DNA of 14,120 nucleotides from Pseudaeromonas sp041911695 (GTDB lineage: Bacteria; Pseudomonadota; Gammaproteobacteria; Enterobacterales; Aeromonadaceae), in NCBI GenBank assembly GCA_041911695.1, contig JAYROM010000043.1:1-14120 (forward strand), written 5' to 3'. The notes under the pieces were generated by a model that was not told the DNA's origin, made no database searches, and saw only the letters and a program-made list of their open reading frames with translations. The position numbers were made by a program, and so were the translations under genes. The stretch's first letter is position 1. Each line of letters starts with the position of its first letter. Below are positions 12,587-14,120 of the stretch, in pieces.

Positions 12587-14005
12587 ATGACCGTAAACAC
12601 CTTCGACCCGAACGCCGCCAGTTCCTGCGCCACCACCACGTTGGGGCAGATGCTCGACAACCAGCCTGCTGCGCCGACCCAGACCGCCCCGGGCGCGGCC
12701 CGTATTGGTTTTGTTTCTCTGGGTTGCCCGAAGAATCTCGTCGATTCCGAACGCATCCTGACCCAGCTGCGCACTGAAGGCTACGAGGTGGTCAACCGCT
12801 ACGACAACGCCGAGCTGGTGATCGTCAACACCTGCGGTTTTATCGACAGCGCGGTGCAGGAGTCGCTGGAAGCGATTGGCGAAGCGCTGGAAGAGAACGG
12901 CAAGGTGATCGTCACCGGTTGTCTGGGTGCCAAGGAAGATCAGATCCGCGCCATTCACCCCAAGGTACTGGAGATCAGCGGGCCGCACGCCTACGAGCAG
13001 GTGCTGGAGCATGTGCACCGCTATGTACCGAAGCCAACCCACAATCCGTTCACCAGCCTGGTGCCGGCGCAGGGCGTCAAGCTCACCCCGCGTCACTATG
13101 CCTATCTGAAGATATCCGAAGGCTGCGACCATCGCTGCACCTTCTGCATCATTCCGTCGCTGCGCGGTGATCTGGTGAGCCGTCCGATCGGTGAAGTGCT
13201 GGCCGAGGCCAAGCGTCTGAAAGAGGCCGGTGTCAAAGAGCTGCTGGTGATTTCACAAGACACCTCGGCCTATGGCGCTGACGTCAAGCACCGTACCGGC
13301 TTCTATGACGGTGCCCCGGTGAAGACCAGCATGCTGGCGCTGTGCGAGGAGCTGGGCAAGCTGGATATTTGGGTGCGCCTGCATTACGTCTATCCGTATC
13401 CGCATGTGGATGATGTGATTCCGCTGATGGCGGCCGGCAAGGTGCTGCCTTATCTGGACATCCCGCTGCAGCATGCCAGCCCGCGCATCCTCAAGCTGAT
13501 GAAGCGCCCGGGGTCGGTCGAACGCACGCTGGAGCGCATTCGTAGCTGGCGCGCGGTCTGTCCGGATATCACCCTGCGCTCGACCTTTATCGTCGGCTTC
13601 CCGGGTGAAACCGAAGAGGACTTCCAGATGCTGCTCGACTTTATCGCGGCGGCAGAGCTGGACCGTGTCGGCTGCTTCAAGTACAGCCCGGTCGATGGCG
13701 CCAAGGCCAACGAGCTGCCGGATCCGGTACCGGAAGAGGTCAAGGAAGAACGCTTCGTGCGCTTTATGGAGCTGCAGCAGCAGATCTCCACCCGCAAACT
13801 GGCGCAGAAAATTGGCCAGACCCAGTGGGTACTGATCGATGAAGTGGATGAAGAAGGGGCGATTGGCCGCACCCCGGGCGATGCCCCGGAGATTGACGGT
13901 GTGATCTACCTGAATGGTGAAACCGGCCTCAAGCCGGGTGATCTGGTGCGGGTGCAGATTGAGCACGCAGACGAGTACGATCTGTGGGGCTCGCGCATCA
14001 GCTAA
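12587..14005 (+). CDS. rimO: Ribosomal protein uS12 methylthiotransferase (radical SAM)
   Basis: The 472-residue protein matches E. coli RimO, which adds a methylthio group to Asp88 (beta carbon) of ribosomal protein S12. The N-terminal MTTase domain (about 38-160) has the three cluster cysteines Cys47, Cys83 and Cys112 (SLGCPKN, NTCGFID, TGCLGAKEDQ). The radical SAM core has Cys180-x3-Cys184-x2-Cys187 (EGCDHRCTFCIIP), with VISQDTSAYG and HYVYPYPH following. A TRAM RNA/protein-binding domain ends the chain (about 400-470, ending HADEYDLWGSRIS). Compared with E. coli (441 residues) it carries about 30 extra N-terminal residues before RIGFVSLGCPKN, Ala/Thr/Pro-rich. The ATG at 12587 fits the promoter but has no clear ribosome binding site; Met22 (12650) is a less likely alternative. 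A strong terminator follows. Confidence 0.96.
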   Translation: MTVNTFDPNAASSCATTTLGQMLDNQPAAPTQTAPGAARIGFVSLGCPKNLVDSERILTQLRTEGYEVVNRYDNAELVIVNTCGFIDSAVQESLEAIGEALEENGKVIVTGCLGAKEDQIRAIHPKVLEISGPHAYEQVLEHVHRYVPKPTHNPFTSLVPAQGVKLTPRHYAYLKISEGCDHRCTFCIIPSLRGDLVSRPIGEVLAEAKRLKEAGVKELLVISQDTSAYGADVKHRTGFYDGAPVKTSMLALCEELGKLDIWVRLHYVYPYPHVDDVIPLMAAGKVLPYLDIPLQHASPRILKLMKRPGSVERTLERIRSWRAVCPDITLRSTFIVGFPGETEEDFQMLLDFIAAAELDRVGCFKYSPVDGAKANELPDPVPEEVKEERFVRFMELQQQISTRKLAQKIGQTQWVLIDEVDEEGAIGRTPGDAPEIDGVIYLNGETGLKPGDLVRVQIEHADEYDLWGSRIS

Positions 14006-14030
14006 CACGGCACACGCCCTCTTCCCCGAC

Positions 14031-14058
14031 AACGGAGGCACTATGCCTCCGTTTTTTT
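14031..14058 (+). terminator. Rho-independent terminator after rimO
   Basis: AACGGAGGC (14031-14039) pairs with GCCTCCGTT (14045-14053) around ACTAT, followed by a run of T to 14058. Confidence 0.93.
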
Positions 14059-14067
14059 AGGTTCATC

Positions 14068-14089
14068 GCGGCTTTCCGGGGAAGGCCGC
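14068..14089. repeat. Inverted repeat near the window end
   Basis: GCGGCTTTCC (14068-14077) and GGAAGGCCGC (14080-14089) pair along their length with one G-T wobble. It may belong to the end of a convergent gene beyond the window or to a second terminator. No gene is visible in 14059-14120. Confidence 0.4.
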
Positions 14090-14120
14090 CTTGATTTTCA
14101 GAAAAAAGTATTCTGAGTCC

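Overview
The window looks like a chromosomal segment of a gamma-proteobacterium, most likely Aeromonas or a close relative. The clues are a GC-rich backbone, enterobacterial/Vibrio-like core proteins (GloA, UraA, RNase T, GrxD, SodB, ElaA, RimO), and a MotY protein of the kind used by sodium-driven polar flagella, preceded by a textbook sigma-28 promoter. The genus is inferred from gene content, not from a database comparison.

Layout. 1-992: the end of a GH84 beta-N-acetylglucosaminidase gene, cut by the window edge. 1110-1523: gloA (glyoxalase I) with a terminator shared with the convergent motY (1640-2764, minus strand). 2966-4922: uraA (uracil permease) followed closely by rnt (RNase T), with one terminator for both. 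5050-6372: a Na+/H+ antiporter-family membrane protein. 6445-6780: grxD (monothiol glutaredoxin, minus strand), divergent from sodB (Fe superoxide dismutase, 7025-7606). 7712-8425 (minus): a secreted protein of unknown function with a tandem SNRYD repeat. 8720-9442: a class I glutamine amidotransferase-like protein. 9642-9950: a small secreted His/Pro-rich protein. 10001-10480 (minus): elaA (GNAT acetyltransferase).

The accessory part is 10519 to about 12400. A complete IS3-family insertion sequence (10519-11757, 20/26 matching terminal inverted repeats, A6G frameshift site, intact DDE residues) lies 38 bp upstream of the elaA start. Directly to its right is an AT-rich gene (11783-12253) whose product has an R-N-N-L-F-H motif typical of HEPN domains. 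Its stop codon is followed within a few bases by a sequence resembling the left half of an integron attC site, and a possible cassette core site lies just before the gene. The simplest reading is a stray, decayed integron cassette or other transferred gene, joined to the core chromosome by the IS, which has no matching flanking duplication.

The core resumes with rimO (12587-14005), which has a perfect TATAAT upstream and a strong terminator downstream. Apart from uraA-rnt, the genes look like single transcription units, most bounded by clear bidirectional terminators. grxD and sodB share themes of redox and iron metabolism and are divergently transcribed, but no shared operator was identified. 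The most interesting items are the HEPN-like gene with its attC-like remnant, the MotY start/promoter correction and its long Ala/Pro tail, and two uncharacterised secreted proteins.
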